From assembly GCA_041488095.1 (NCBI GenBank), contig JBGPOP010000034.1, positions 1-44,774 on the forward strand: 44,774 bases of DNA, read 5' to 3'. Position numbers and translations under genes: made by a program. A model generated the notes under the pieces. That model made no database searches. It saw only the letters and a list, made by a program, of their open reading frames with translations, and was not told the origin of the DNA. The stretch is from DASYPQ01 sp041488095 (lineage in GTDB: Bacteria; Planctomycetota; UBA1135; GCA-002686595). Shown in pieces: positions 23,083 through 31,950 of the stretch. Every line of letters begins with the position of its first letter. The first letter of the stretch is position 1.

Positions 23083-24246
23083 TCATCCCCCTCCCCCCAT
23101 GAGCCGATCCGCCGGGCTCCGCACCCCCGCCGGCCCGCGGTTCAGCACGTGCGTGTAGATCATCGTCGTCGCCACGTCCTTGTGCCCGAGCAGCTCCTGC
23201 ACCGTCCGGATGTCGCTCCCGTCCTCCAGCAGATGGGTCGCGAACGAATGCCGGAACGTGTGGCACGTCGCCCGCTTCGGAATCCCGGCGGCGAGCACCG
23301 CCCTTCTCACCGCCTGCTGCACGACCGTCTCGTGCAGGTGGTGCCGCCGGCTCTCCCCCGTCTCCCTCTCCACGTACATCCGCGTCGCCGGGAACACCCA
23401 CTGCCAAGCCCACTCCCGCCCGGCCGACGGCAGCTTCCGCCCGAGCGCCCCGGGGAGCTCCACCCACCCCGCGCCGCCGGCGAGATCGCGCTCGTGTTGC
23501 GCGCGCACCCACGCGATGTGCGCCGACAGCTCGGCTTTCACGGCCTGCGGCAGCATCGTGGCGCGATCCTTCTCCCCCTTCCCGCGCCGCACCGTGATCT
23601 GGTTGCGACCGAAGTCGACGTCCTTCACGCGCAAGTGGCAGCACTCGAGCAGCCGCAGGCCCGATCCGTAGAGCAGCGTCGCCATCAGCCGCGGCGCTCC
23701 GTTCATGCGCGCGAGGATCGCACGCACTTCTTCTCGCGTGAGCACGACGGGCAGGCGAACGGGCGTCTTCGCGCGCACAAGCTCGTCCAGCCAGGGCAGA
23801 TCGATCCCGAGCACCTCGCCGTGCAGGAGCAGGAGCGCAGCCAGCGCCTGGTTCTGCGTCGCGGCGGCGACTCGGCCTCGTGTCGCCAGCGCGTTCACGA
23901 ATGCGGTCACGTGCTCGGCGCCGAGCTCGGCCGGGTTCCGCTTTCCGTGGAATGCGTGGTATCGCCGCATCCATCCGAGGTACGCCTCTTCGGTGCGACG
24001 GCTCATGTGCCGCAGACGCATCGCGGTTCGCGCTCGATCACCGAGGCGGGAGCGCGGGCTTCCAGGCGCGAGGCGGTCTTCGCTCGACGGTCCGGGCTCG
24101 GGCGCCGGCTCGCAGACCCACGAGATCCCTCCCCGAGCTCCCGTGAGGGATCCGGCGCCGGACTCGTGGCTGAAGTGGCTCACGAACAGGCTGCATCGCG
24201 CTTTGCGAGCTGCTCGTTCCACCGATTCCTCTGCGAGCATGACCAT
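23083..24246 (-). CDS. intI: Integron integrase (IntI-type tyrosine recombinase)
   Basis: A tyrosine recombinase of up to 387 residues. The N-terminal core-binding domain contains 'RLRHMSRRTEEAYLGWMRRY'. The catalytic set is complete: Arg in 'YGSGLRLLECCHLRV', Lys in 'GKGEKDRATMLP', HxxR in 'CHTFRHSFATHLL', His in 'LLGHKDVATT' and nucleophile Tyr in 'MIYTHVLNRG'. The extra IntI-specific patch between the Lys and HxxR boxes, 'WVFPATRMYVERETGESRRH', identifies it as an integron integrase rather than XerC/D. Start is uncertain: homology begins about residue 68, so ATG 24246, ATG 24240 (behind GGGGAAG) or GTG 24183 are candidates. It runs in the same direction as the cassettes. Confidence 0.92.
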   Translation of the reverse strand: MVMLAEESVERAARKARCSLFVSHFSHESGAGSLTGARGGISWVCEPAPEPGPSSEDRLAPGSPRSRLGDRARTAMRLRHMSRRTEEAYLGWMRRYHAFHGKRNPAELGAEHVTAFVNALATRGRVAAATQNQALAALLLLHGEVLGIDLPWLDELVRAKTPVRLPVVLTREEVRAILARMNGAPRLMATLLYGSGLRLLECCHLRVKDVDFGRNQITVRRGKGEKDRATMLPQAVKAELSAHIAWVRAQHERDLAGGAGWVELPGALGRKLPSAGREWAWQWVFPATRMYVERETGESRRHHLHETVVQQAVRRAVLAAGIPKRATCHTFRHSFATHLLEDGSDIRTVQELLGHKDVATTMIYTHVLNRGPAGVRSPADRLMGGGG

Positions 24247-24467
24247 CTTCCCCGGTATCCCCCGGCCCGGGATTCTACCGACAGCCCTCGCTCTCCGTGG
24301 GGATCGGGTGCCTTCCGCCCGGAGGCGAACTCTCGGGCGGACCGGCAGGCGGCCGGCTGTCCGCCTCGAGCTCAGCTCCGAGGCGGCCAGAGGGGATCAC
24401 ATTTCATTGCTTGACCGAAGAGCGTCCCCCGGAGTCCTGCACTCGAATGAAGTCACGCTGCGAGGGC
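24247..24467. other. Integrase upstream region
   Basis: About 220 bases between the integrase start and the right direct repeat. It should carry the integrase promoter. I see no gene and no SOS box of the usual CTG(N10)CAG type that I trust. Confidence 0.4.
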
Positions 24468-24597
24468 GTCGAACGTGCGGCAGATGCCGCGCCGCCTCCA
24501 CCGCCGCGGCGTCCTGGCCAAGATCCGCCGCTCCGCGGGACAGGACTTCGAGGGCGCGTGCGGGCAGCTCCGCGCGCGCTCTCTCCGCGCTACCTGA
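24468..24597 (+). pseudogene. rlmN 3' fragment
   Basis: This encodes the last ~42 residues of an RlmN, including 'RRGVLAKIRRSAGQDFEGAC' and 'GQLRARSLRAT' then TGA. Upstream rlmN sequence is absent, and a 2-base gap near its left end breaks the frame. The methyl-carrying Cys motif is retained, showing that it came from a real rlmN. The intact gene is at 14442. Confidence 0.85.
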
Positions 24598-24662
24598 ACC
24601 CGATCTCCGCGAGCTTGCTCCGGAAGTGCTCGACCTTCGCCCTCTCCGGCCACGCCGGATCG
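24468..24662. repeat. Right direct repeat bracketing the integron
   Basis: The partner of 15315-15511: the last part of an rlmN copy followed by the 3' end of the intact secreted-protein gene. Substitutions and a 2-base gap separate the two copies. Left of 24468 the similarity to rlmN stops abruptly. Confidence 0.85.
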
Positions 24663-27400
24663 ATCTTCCCCTCGATCTCCATCCGCTGCACCGCGATCGT
24701 GTGATCCGAATGGAACAGCAAGAACACCGCGCCAGTCTTCCGCCCGGCGTTGGTCTCCGCGAACTTCTTCTCGCCATTCGCGAAGACCGTCACGTTCGCC
24801 CCGTCGTTGCGCAGCTCGAGGTGGTAGACCTTCTTCCCGAAGACGGGCTTGTCGTCCGCGATCGTCTTGAAGACCTTGTTCGGCCGGTCGGAGACACACA
24901 AGCTCCCGAAGTTGGCGCACGCGACGTAGCTCCCCTGACCGTCGTCGCACGCCCCGATCATGAACATGAACGCCGGCGGCGCCGTCCCCTTCGTCGCGGT
25001 CTCGCGGAACACCACGTCATACCGCAGCACGATCGGCGCCTGCAGGTCCGCGAAGTGCCGGTAGCAGGCCGATCCGCTTCCCGCGAACTCCCCGGCCGCG
25101 ACCGCCCACTTCGAATCCTCCTCCTTCTTCACCGTCGCCGGCTGGGTCTTGCGGATGTCGTCTAGGTAGCCGGGAACGCGGTAGAAGTCCTTCGCCTCCT
25201 CCGGCTTGTTGAAGTCGTAAACAATGTTCACGAGCCCGTTGCCGAGCGACGTCCACGTTCCGTGGCACATCTTGGAGGGATCCTCCTCGGGGGAGGTCCT
25301 CACGATCACGCCCGCTACGGCCTGGCGCAGCGCGTCGGTCCTCCTCTGCACGAGCGGCAGGTCCCCGAAGCTCGCAAGCAGCGCCTTCACCGCCGCGAAG
25401 AACTTCTCCCCGTCCTTCTGCGTCCGCGGCTCGGGCGTCGCCGCGATCTCGTTCAGCGCGACCGCCGCCTTGGCCGCCTTCTGGACCTCCGGATACCACG
25501 TCCTCGCGTCCTCCCGCAGATCCTTGGCCTTCTCCGAATCGTCCTTGAGCAGCTGCTCCCACTTCTTCTCGCCGACCAGGATGTACGGCCAGAACCGCGC
25601 CCACGGCTCCGCCGCGCCCTGCTCCTCCTTCCTCCCCGCCTGACGCGCGATCTCGAACGGCTCGACCGCGGCCAGAGGGATCTTCGAGAGCCCGAGCTTG
25701 TTCTCGCCGAGGAAGATCCATCCATCCTCCACCTTCTCGACCTTGGCGATGTACTCGAGACCTCGGTACTTGCCCGAGAGCGGCTGTCCGCTCCGGATCA
25801 GGTTCGCGAAGTATCCCTCGCGCAGGAGCATGAACTGCTGCACCCGCTCGATCTCGCGCGCGATCCGCACGTCTTCCGGAGGCTCTGGCCCGCCCGCGGC
25901 GAGGTTCTCGAGCGCGTGGAGCGCTCCCTCGAGGTCGCCGTGCATCGCCTGCACCAGCGCGAGCCCGTGCAGCCCGTCGAAGTCCTTCGGTCCCACGGCG
26001 ATCGCCGCCGGCGCGAACGGCGCCGCCGAGTCCGTGACCCTTGGCAACGCCGCGGCGGCCGAGCCGGGAGCCGCCGGCTTCCGCTCGGGCTTGCGGTCGG
26101 CGAACGGTCCCTCGCTCCAGGCGCGGTCGAGCTTGACCTTAGGGAAGGCGCGCTCGTGCTCGGCGTAGAGGTAGCTGTAGAACTCCTTGTCGAGACCGCC
26201 GACGTCGATCCCCCGGAACGAGAGGTAGAAGGCGTCGAGACCGCCGAGGCCGTTCATCGCCGACTGGAAGAACTTCAGGAACGCCTCGCGGTAGCGCCCG
26301 CCCTGGCTGTCGTAGAGGAAGTGCATCCACAGCGCGGCCTGGCCGTAGAAGGCGTGCAAGGCCCGGTCGATCTCGGGCTCCTTCGTCCCCAGCTCCTGCG
26401 CGCGGTTCTTCGACAGCAGGAGGATGTCGGACGTCGAGCGCACCTGCATCAGATCGATAATCGGGTGCAGGAGCAGGGCGCTGTCCTCCTTCGCCTGCGA
26501 GAGCTTCACGACCTGCGCCAGGAGGTCGGTGTCGATCACGGTCTTGTCCTTGGCCTCGGCCAGCACGCCCTCGCGCCAGCCGAACCAGCTCGCGAACCCC
26601 AGGTTCAGCCACAGCGAGGACTGCCGCTCGTCCTTGCCCAGGTAGTACGCGTGCTCCAGCGCGCGCACGAACTCGGAGAGGATCAGTCGGCGCTGTCGCG
26701 CCGGCGTCGTGTCGGGGGCGTAGGGATCGCCGTAGGCGACGATCATCTTGAGCCGCGGCTCGTAGTAGGCCGCGCTCATCCGCCACATCTGCTCGGTCGT
26801 CTGTCCGAAGGCGTGGTACTCGTCCTCGTTCTCGAGGATGCACACGCTGAAGACCGGGTAGTCGTCGCGGCGCGCGAAGGAGAACGGCCTGGTGAAGCCC
26901 TTCTCGAAGGCCTCCTGGATCTTCCGCATCGGCGGACCGTAGAAGTCGGCGTACTTGCGCGTGTCCAGGGTGACGGGATCTCCGACCGAGGGCCTCTGCA
27001 CGAGGAACAGCGAGCCCTCGACGGAGCGGTCCACGTCGAAGCGGACCTTGGAGAAGTACGCGTGCCGCGCGAGCCGCTTCTCGAGCCGGTACAGGTAGTC
27101 CTCGCGCGGATCGGCGAGGATCGCCTCGATGCGTTTCGCCACGGCTTCCCGCTCGACCTTCCACTGCTCGCGGAGCTTCCGCAGATCCTCGGGCGCGATC
27201 TCCTGGCCGCTCCTCTCGAGGTACGGCTTGAGCGGGTAGAGGTCCCTGTACTCCGAGCCCGACGCCTGCTCGAAGCCCTCGAGGTCGCGGCCGGGATCGA
27301 ACTTGACCGCGTCCTGGCCACGCGCGGCTGCGGCGAGCACGAGCGCAACGACCAGGAGCGCGGGGCGCGAAATCACACGGCCGAGCCAAGCGAGCGGCAT
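24590..27400 (-). CDS. Large secreted protein, DUF1570-like decayed peptidase core plus C-terminal DUF1080-like domain
   Basis: A 936-residue exported protein with a clear signal peptide ending AAARGQDA. Residues ~60-420 resemble gluzincin-type (peptidase MA/DUF1570) proteins: 'LSEFVRALEHAYYLG' and 'LWLNLGFASWFGWREG' sit where an HExxH helix and the 'WLxEGLA' strand belong, but the HExxH is absent. A Pro/Ala linker (~500) and a helical region follow, and the last ~190 residues form a lectin-like jelly roll ('YHLELRNDGANVTVFANGEK', 'QRMEIEGKIDP') like DUF1080. It is paralogous to the upstream gene. The ATG at 27400 has GGGGAG at ideal distance; an earlier ATG at 27424 overlaps the upstream stop. 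Its 3' end is duplicated at 15439. Confidence 0.78.
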   Translation of the reverse strand: MPLAWLGRVISRPALLVVALVLAAAARGQDAVKFDPGRDLEGFEQASGSEYRDLYPLKPYLERSGQEIAPEDLRKLREQWKVEREAVAKRIEAILADPREDYLYRLEKRLARHAYFSKVRFDVDRSVEGSLFLVQRPSVGDPVTLDTRKYADFYGPPMRKIQEAFEKGFTRPFSFARRDDYPVFSVCILENEDEYHAFGQTTEQMWRMSAAYYEPRLKMIVAYGDPYAPDTTPARQRRLILSEFVRALEHAYYLGKDERQSSLWLNLGFASWFGWREGVLAEAKDKTVIDTDLLAQVVKLSQAKEDSALLLHPIIDLMQVRSTSDILLLSKNRAQELGTKEPEIDRALHAFYGQAALWMHFLYDSQGGRYREAFLKFFQSAMNGLGGLDAFYLSFRGIDVGGLDKEFYSYLYAEHERAFPKVKLDRAWSEGPFADRKPERKPAAPGSAAAALPRVTDSAAPFAPAAIAVGPKDFDGLHGLALVQAMHGDLEGALHALENLAAGGPEPPEDVRIAREIERVQQFMLLREGYFANLIRSGQPLSGKYRGLEYIAKVEKVEDGWIFLGENKLGLSKIPLAAVEPFEIARQAGRKEEQGAAEPWARFWPYILVGEKKWEQLLKDDSEKAKDLREDARTWYPEVQKAAKAAVALNEIAATPEPRTQKDGEKFFAAVKALLASFGDLPLVQRRTDALRQAVAGVIVRTSPEEDPSKMCHGTWTSLGNGLVNIVYDFNKPEEAKDFYRVPGYLDDIRKTQPATVKKEEDSKWAVAAGEFAGSGSACYRHFADLQAPIVLRYDVVFRETATKGTAPPAFMFMIGACDDGQGSYVACANFGSLCVSDRPNKVFKTIADDKPVFGKKVYHLELRNDGANVTVFANGEKKFAETNAGRKTGAVFLLFHSDHTIAVQRMEIEGKIDPAWPERAKVEHFRSKLAEIGFR

Positions 27401-27420
27401 CGAAGTCTCCCCTGGCCGCC

Positions 27421-30174
27421 TCATAGGAACCCCATCTCGGCGAGTTTCTTCCCGGCGCAAGTCGCGCGCAGCGCCTGGATCGAGGCGGGATCGACCTTGC
27501 CCTCGATCTCCAGTCGCTGGATCGCGATCGGCATCGTGGTGTGGAACCACAGGAAGACTCCGCCTCCCTTGCGCGTGGCGCAGGGTGCTTCGGCCGACTT
27601 CTCGCCGTCGATCCACACGCTGACGGTGGTCCCGTCGTGGCGCACCTCGAGGCGGTACGGGGTCTCGACGAAGTACGAGAAGCCTTCCGGCCGGCGCACG
27701 TCGGTGTCCACGCCCTGGCCCGAATCCCTTACCTTGAGGTGCCCGAAATTGCTGGAGAGAATGCAGTTCTGCTTTCCGTCGTCGCAGATGCCCACGAAGA
27801 AATCGACCTGGGCGGTGCGGCCGGCCTCGGCATCGGACACTCGCAGCTCATAGCGCACCGTCATCGGCGCCGAGAAGGCGAGCGCGAAGCGGTAGCAGGC
27901 CGCCCCGACGCCCTCGAAGCTGCCGTCGCGGACTCTCCAGGACGAATCCTCCTCCTTGCCGGCGTCGAGCTTGAAGGCCTTGCGCCATTCCTTCATGTAG
28001 CCGACCTGCTTCCGGAAGTCCTGCGCCTCGGCCTCCTGGTCGAAGTCGTAGACGATCGAGACCTTGCCCGCTTCGATCTCCGACCACTTGCCGTGCAGGA
28101 GGCTCGCCGGTTCCACGTCGGCGAGCGCCGCCTCGGCCGCCGCGGCGGCGAGCCGCTTCAGGTCGCCGTTCTTGCGCTGCACGATGGAAACGTCGCCGAA
28201 GCTCGCGAGCAGGGAGCGGATCGACTCGCACGACGCCTCCCCCGCCTGCCGGCCGTGCGGCAGGGTCGCTCCCGAGAGCGCGTTCAGCGCGGACGCGGCC
28301 CGACCCGCGCGCAGCCGCTCCGGGTACAAGGTCCGCGCGTCCTCGCGGAGCGCGCGGGCCTCGTCGGAGGTGTCCTTGAGGAGCTTCTCCCACTTCGCGT
28401 CCTCGGCCAGGACGCAGGCATAGGACCGTGCCCACGGCTCCGCATTCCCCTGCTCCTCCTTCTTCCCCGCCTGCTTCGCGATCTCCAGGAGATCGAGGGC
28501 CGCGAGCGGGATCTTCGGAACGCCCTGCCGGTTCTCGGAGAGGTGGACGAACCCTCCCTCCACCTTGCTCACGGCCGCGATCACCTTCTTCCCCTGGAAC
28601 TCGGTCGACCACTTGGCGCCCGACAGACGCAGGCTCTCGAGGAAGCCGTCGCGCAGGCGGACGAGCTGCTCGAGGCGCTGGATCTCGCGCGCGACGCGCG
28701 CATCCTCGGGGGGAGCCGGCTTGGCATCCGCGAGCAGATTCAAGGCGGCAATGGCTCCCTCGAGATCCCCGGCCCGCGCCTGGAGGAGCGCGAGGCCGTG
28801 CTGCGCCTCGATGTCGGAGGGCCCGACCGCGAGCACCGCGGGGGAGAAGGGCGCCGCCGGCGACGTCGCCGTGGGACCGGAGGCCGTGTTGTCACTCGCG
28901 GGCCTCTTGTCGGCGAAGAGCGCTTCGATCACCGCGGGATCCGCCTTCGCCAGCGGGAACGCGCGATCGTGCTCCTGGAAGACCCACAGGAAGAACTCGC
29001 GGTCGAGCGCCGCGAGGCTCCGCTTGTCCAGCGCGAGCCGCATCGCGTCCGGACCGGCGTCGAACGACAGCGCCCAGCGCAGGTACTTGAGGAAGGGCTG
29101 CTCGAGCGCGCCGTCCTCGGCCCGGTGCAGGAAATGGATCCACAGGGTCGACTGCCCGTAGAACCCGTTGACGACGTCGTTCTCGGCGGGCCGGACCGCG
29201 CCCGTCGCGTCGCAGCGGCGCGTGACGAGCGCGTCGACGTCCTCGGGGCTCTTCAGGGCGACGAGATCCTCGATCGGGTGCAGGACCACGCGCCCTTTCG
29301 TCTTGGCCTGCGCGAGACCGACGATCGTCTCCAGCGTCGCCGGCCGGATGCGGCGCTCGTCCAGGCAGGCGGGGGTGAGGCCCTCGTGGTAGGCGAGGTA
29401 GCTCGCGAGACCTTCCTCGAGCCACAGCGCGCCCGGCCGGCCGTCGGGCGAGGTGGAGTAGGCGTGCAGCATCTCCCGCACGAACGCGTTCAGGATGGGA
29501 TAGCGCCGGTCGGCGGGCGGCCCGTCCTGCTTGAACGGGTCCTCGTAGCCGACGACGAGCCGGAGCAGCGGGTCGTAGCACGCCCGGGCCGCGTTCGCGG
29601 ACGGGTTCGGATGGATCCCCCAGAAGTTGAAGTAATCGCCTTCGCTCGCGAGGATCGCGACAGCCCAGAGCGCGTGCGTGCGCTGTCGCTCGAGCTTCAG
29701 GGGCTTCGTGTACTGCTCGTCGAAGACGCTCTGGAGCTTAGCGAGCCAGGGACCATAGTCGCGCGCGACGCTCGCGGCGTAGTCGGGGAGGTCCTTGGCC
29801 GGTCGCTGGACGAAGAACACGAAGCCGGGGAACGAGCGGTCCTCGATGCAGGTGATCTTCGAGAAGTAGGAGCTCTTCGCCATGCGATGGCGAAGCAGCC
29901 AGGCGCACTCCTCGCGCGGATCGGCCCGGAGCGCCGCGACCTTGGCGTCTCCGCTCGCGCAGTCCGCCATCCAGCGTTTGTGCACATCCTGGAGCTCGGC
30001 GGCGGACATCTCCCTGCCGAGCATGCCGCTGTACACGTCGAGCGGGTAGAGCTCGCTGAACTCGGAGGAGTAGCACGCGTCGAAGCCCTCGAGGTCGCGG
30101 CTGGGGTCGAACTTGACCGCCTGGGGAGCTTGCGCTGCGGCGGCGAGGGCGAGAATGCAGGCGGCTACGCTCAC
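27421..30174 (-). CDS. Large secreted protein, paralogue of the following gene
   Basis: A 917-residue exported protein with the same plan as its downstream neighbour: signal peptide, 'AVKFDPSRDLEGF' opening, DUF1570-like core, linker near 480-500, helical region, and a C-terminal jelly roll ending 'QRLEIEGKVDPASIQALRAT'. Here the peptidase-like site reads 'NAFVREMLHAYSTS' and 'LWLEEGLASYLAYHEG', so the WLxEGLA part is better preserved while HExxH is still missing. The start is the GTG at 30174, which overlaps the carbonic-anhydrase-like gene's stop (GTGA) and begins the signal peptide. Function is unknown; a noncatalytic carbohydrate- or peptide-binding role is inferred. Confidence 0.78.
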   Translation of the reverse strand: MSVAACILALAAAAQAPQAVKFDPSRDLEGFDACYSSEFSELYPLDVYSGMLGREMSAAELQDVHKRWMADCASGDAKVAALRADPREECAWLLRHRMAKSSYFSKITCIEDRSFPGFVFFVQRPAKDLPDYAASVARDYGPWLAKLQSVFDEQYTKPLKLERQRTHALWAVAILASEGDYFNFWGIHPNPSANAARACYDPLLRLVVGYEDPFKQDGPPADRRYPILNAFVREMLHAYSTSPDGRPGALWLEEGLASYLAYHEGLTPACLDERRIRPATLETIVGLAQAKTKGRVVLHPIEDLVALKSPEDVDALVTRRCDATGAVRPAENDVVNGFYGQSTLWIHFLHRAEDGALEQPFLKYLRWALSFDAGPDAMRLALDKRSLAALDREFFLWVFQEHDRAFPLAKADPAVIEALFADKRPASDNTASGPTATSPAAPFSPAVLAVGPSDIEAQHGLALLQARAGDLEGAIAALNLLADAKPAPPEDARVAREIQRLEQLVRLRDGFLESLRLSGAKWSTEFQGKKVIAAVSKVEGGFVHLSENRQGVPKIPLAALDLLEIAKQAGKKEEQGNAEPWARSYACVLAEDAKWEKLLKDTSDEARALREDARTLYPERLRAGRAASALNALSGATLPHGRQAGEASCESIRSLLASFGDVSIVQRKNGDLKRLAAAAAEAALADVEPASLLHGKWSEIEAGKVSIVYDFDQEAEAQDFRKQVGYMKEWRKAFKLDAGKEEDSSWRVRDGSFEGVGAACYRFALAFSAPMTVRYELRVSDAEAGRTAQVDFFVGICDDGKQNCILSSNFGHLKVRDSGQGVDTDVRRPEGFSYFVETPYRLEVRHDGTTVSVWIDGEKSAEAPCATRKGGGVFLWFHTTMPIAIQRLEIEGKVDPASIQALRATCAGKKLAEMGFL

Positions 30175-30647
30175 GAACCCGCCTCCTGGCTCTCCGCGCG
30201 GCAGATCTCGAAGATCACCGCCTCCTCCTGGCGCGAGGCGAAGACGAGCCGGACGTCGTAGCGCGGATGGCGCTCGAGGAGGAGCTCGCGGCCGCGCCGC
30301 AGGTCGGCGATCTGGCGCTCGCGCAGCGCGGGCGCCTCGAAGTGCGGGTGCTTGGCGCGGTACCAGGCGCAGCCCTCGTGCGCGATCAGCCACACGCCGG
30401 AGAGGTCGTGGTGCGCGGCGAAGAGGCGCATCGCCTCCTCGAACGTGCGCGCCTCGTCGAAGGAGGAGTTCCAGGGGTCGAGCACGGCCGGGCCGCCGGG
30501 GACGGCGTACAGGTCGGCGTGCTGGGAGACCTCGTGGTGCACGAACTCCATCATCTGCGCGTGCCAGCGCCCGTCGGAGCAGCACACGACGAGCGTCTCC
30601 GGACGGTCCGGGGACCAGGGCGTGGGGGCGCGGAAATGCTCGGTCAC
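30171..30647 (-). CDS. Small beta-carbonic-anhydrase-like protein
   Basis: A 158-residue protein. 'LVVCCSDGRWHAQMM' contains the CxDxR zinc/active-site motif and 'LIAHEGCAWY' the HxxC zinc pair of beta-carbonic anhydrases, at the correct spacing (~65 residues). It is shorter than typical enzymes, lacking the N-terminal helices, as in other minimal 'carbonic anhydrase-like' proteins. Activity on CO2 is plausible but unproven. The GTG start has GAGG upstream; it lies 17 bp after the questin-oxidase-like gene and overlaps the next gene, so the four genes form one operon. Confidence 0.78.
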   Translation of the reverse strand: MTEHFRAPTPWSPDRPETLVVCCSDGRWHAQMMEFVHHEVSQHADLYAVPGGPAVLDPWNSSFDEARTFEEAMRLFAAHHDLSGVWLIAHEGCAWYRAKHPHFEAPALRERQIADLRRGRELLLERHPRYDVRLVFASRQEEAVIFEICRAESQEAGS

Positions 30648-30664
30648 CTGCGGCCTCTGCCGGT

Positions 30665-31876
30665 TCAACCCCGCAGGTGATCGGCGGCCTCGCTCGCCGC
30701 CGCGAGGTACACCGCGTCGGGGTTCAACGCGTGCTCGCGCAGGCACGCCTCCGTCAGCTTGATCGCATGCTCGTCCTGCGTCGCGACCGCGCGATCGATC
30801 AGCGCCTGGATATCGCTCGCGGCTGTCGGCGCGGCTTCGCGGGAACCGGGATCGCCGAACGCCGCGTAGAGCGCGGCCCCGGCCTGCCAGGCGTAACGCA
30901 ATGCATCCTTCGCCGTCTCCGGGTGCACGTGAGGGGCGATGAGCCGGAGCGCGGACGGCCCGGTGACCGCGTGGACGAAGGTGATCCTCCGGCCGGACGA
31001 AGGTGCGTTGGCGAGGTAGACGTGCGCGAACGTCGTGGTCAGGTCCGAGAGCACGCGCGAGGTGTCCCCCGAGACGTCGAGGAGGTCGATCACGCCGGCG
31101 AACGAGGGGAGATCGTCGAGCGCTCGCAGGCCGTTCGTGATCAGCCCGGAGCGGACCTGATGATCGCGACGCAGGGTTTCGACCTTCCGGATGGCCTCGG
31201 CGGCGCTCGTGCGCTGCGCGCCCCCGTCCTTCACGGTCGGCAAGCGTTGGAACGTTGCGGCCCAGTACCCGAGCCCCTCGGAGAGCTCGTGCCTGCGCCG
31301 CTCCGTGTCGCGCGAAGCGAGGCTGCGCACAGCGTGTCCGGTGCGGATCACCCCGTGCGTGGCCGAGGCCACGGGACCCGGCGATAGGCGGCGCACCCAC
31401 GAGTCCAGCACGTCCGGCCACGGATTCTCGGCGAGCTCCCGGTCGAACAGGGCGACCCAGTCGCCGGACCTGCGCTCGTCGCCGAGGGCCTCGCTCCATC
31501 GATTGGGATCGATCTTCTCCCGCGGAGGCACCGGGCCTTCGAGACGATTGCGGTAGCGTCGGACCCAGGACACGACCGCGTCGTCGCGCCCCATCGTGAC
31601 GAGCGCCTCGGCCGCCATGGGTCCATGGTTGGCGAGGCCTCCGCCGAACTCGGGCCCGGTGCCGGCGAGGATCTCGAGGGCCTCGTCCATCGCGTCGCCG
31701 ATGAAGCCGGTCGGCTGGACCTTCACGGAACTTCCCCCTTCTGGCCGTGGGGCGTGGCCCGCCGGAGCGCACGACTCGGGGAGGAGCGTCCAGCCCGCGA
31801 GCAATGCCGCGCGGACGGCGATCTCTCTCCGCGTGATCGTCGCCGGACAAGAGCCTTCATCGGGTTCTGTCCGCAT
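30665..31876 (-). CDS. Questin oxidase-like (DUF4243) protein
   Basis: A 403-residue, largely helical protein of the questin oxidase-like family. Recognisable pieces are 'ANHGPMAAEALVTMGRDDAV', 'WVRRYRNRLEGPVPP', 'THGVIRTGHAVRSL' and the C-terminal 'DALRYAWQAGAALYAAFGDP', with several His that would line the active site. Fungal members perform Baeyer-Villiger-type ring opening of questin; bacterial substrates are unknown. The N-terminus, 'TRREIAVRAALLAGWTLL' with Cys after it, looks like an export or lipoprotein signal with twin Arg, so it may act outside the cytoplasm. Start at ATG 31876 precedes that signal. It is the first gene of the operon. Confidence 0.75.
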   Translation of the reverse strand: MRTEPDEGSCPATITRREIAVRAALLAGWTLLPESCAPAGHAPRPEGGSSVKVQPTGFIGDAMDEALEILAGTGPEFGGGLANHGPMAAEALVTMGRDDAVVSWVRRYRNRLEGPVPPREKIDPNRWSEALGDERRSGDWVALFDRELAENPWPDVLDSWVRRLSPGPVASATHGVIRTGHAVRSLASRDTERRRHELSEGLGYWAATFQRLPTVKDGGAQRTSAAEAIRKVETLRRDHQVRSGLITNGLRALDDLPSFAGVIDLLDVSGDTSRVLSDLTTTFAHVYLANAPSSGRRITFVHAVTGPSALRLIAPHVHPETAKDALRYAWQAGAALYAAFGDPGSREAAPTAASDIQALIDRAVATQDEHAIKLTEACLREHALNPDAVYLAAASEAADHLRG

Positions 31877-31950
31877 GCGCGGGATTGTATCTCGCGGCCA
31901 GAGGTTAGGATCGAGTCGCGCGGCGAAGCCAAAAGTCAAGCCACGGAATC

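Larger units (their letters stand above)
15554..24246 (-). mobile_element. Chromosomal integron with inverted integrase orientation
   Basis: The unit comprises the integrase gene intI (right end, minus), an attI-like site 3' of it, and a leftward array of at least seven attC-like sites with mostly promoterless-looking minus-strand genes. Genes start 20-35 bases after the preceding recombination site and stop inside or just before their own attC, as in true cassettes. Cassettes and integrase point the same way, the reverse of mobile class 1-type integrons but the layout reported in planctomycetes and Treponema. The distal end is the attC at 15554. The island is bracketed by 197-bp direct repeats. 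Confidence 0.85.

Noticed and set aside
22850..23974. A 374-codon minus-strand frame overlapping the integrase gene
   Set aside because: It is a shadow of intI in another frame, Arg/Ala/Gly-rich and without family features.
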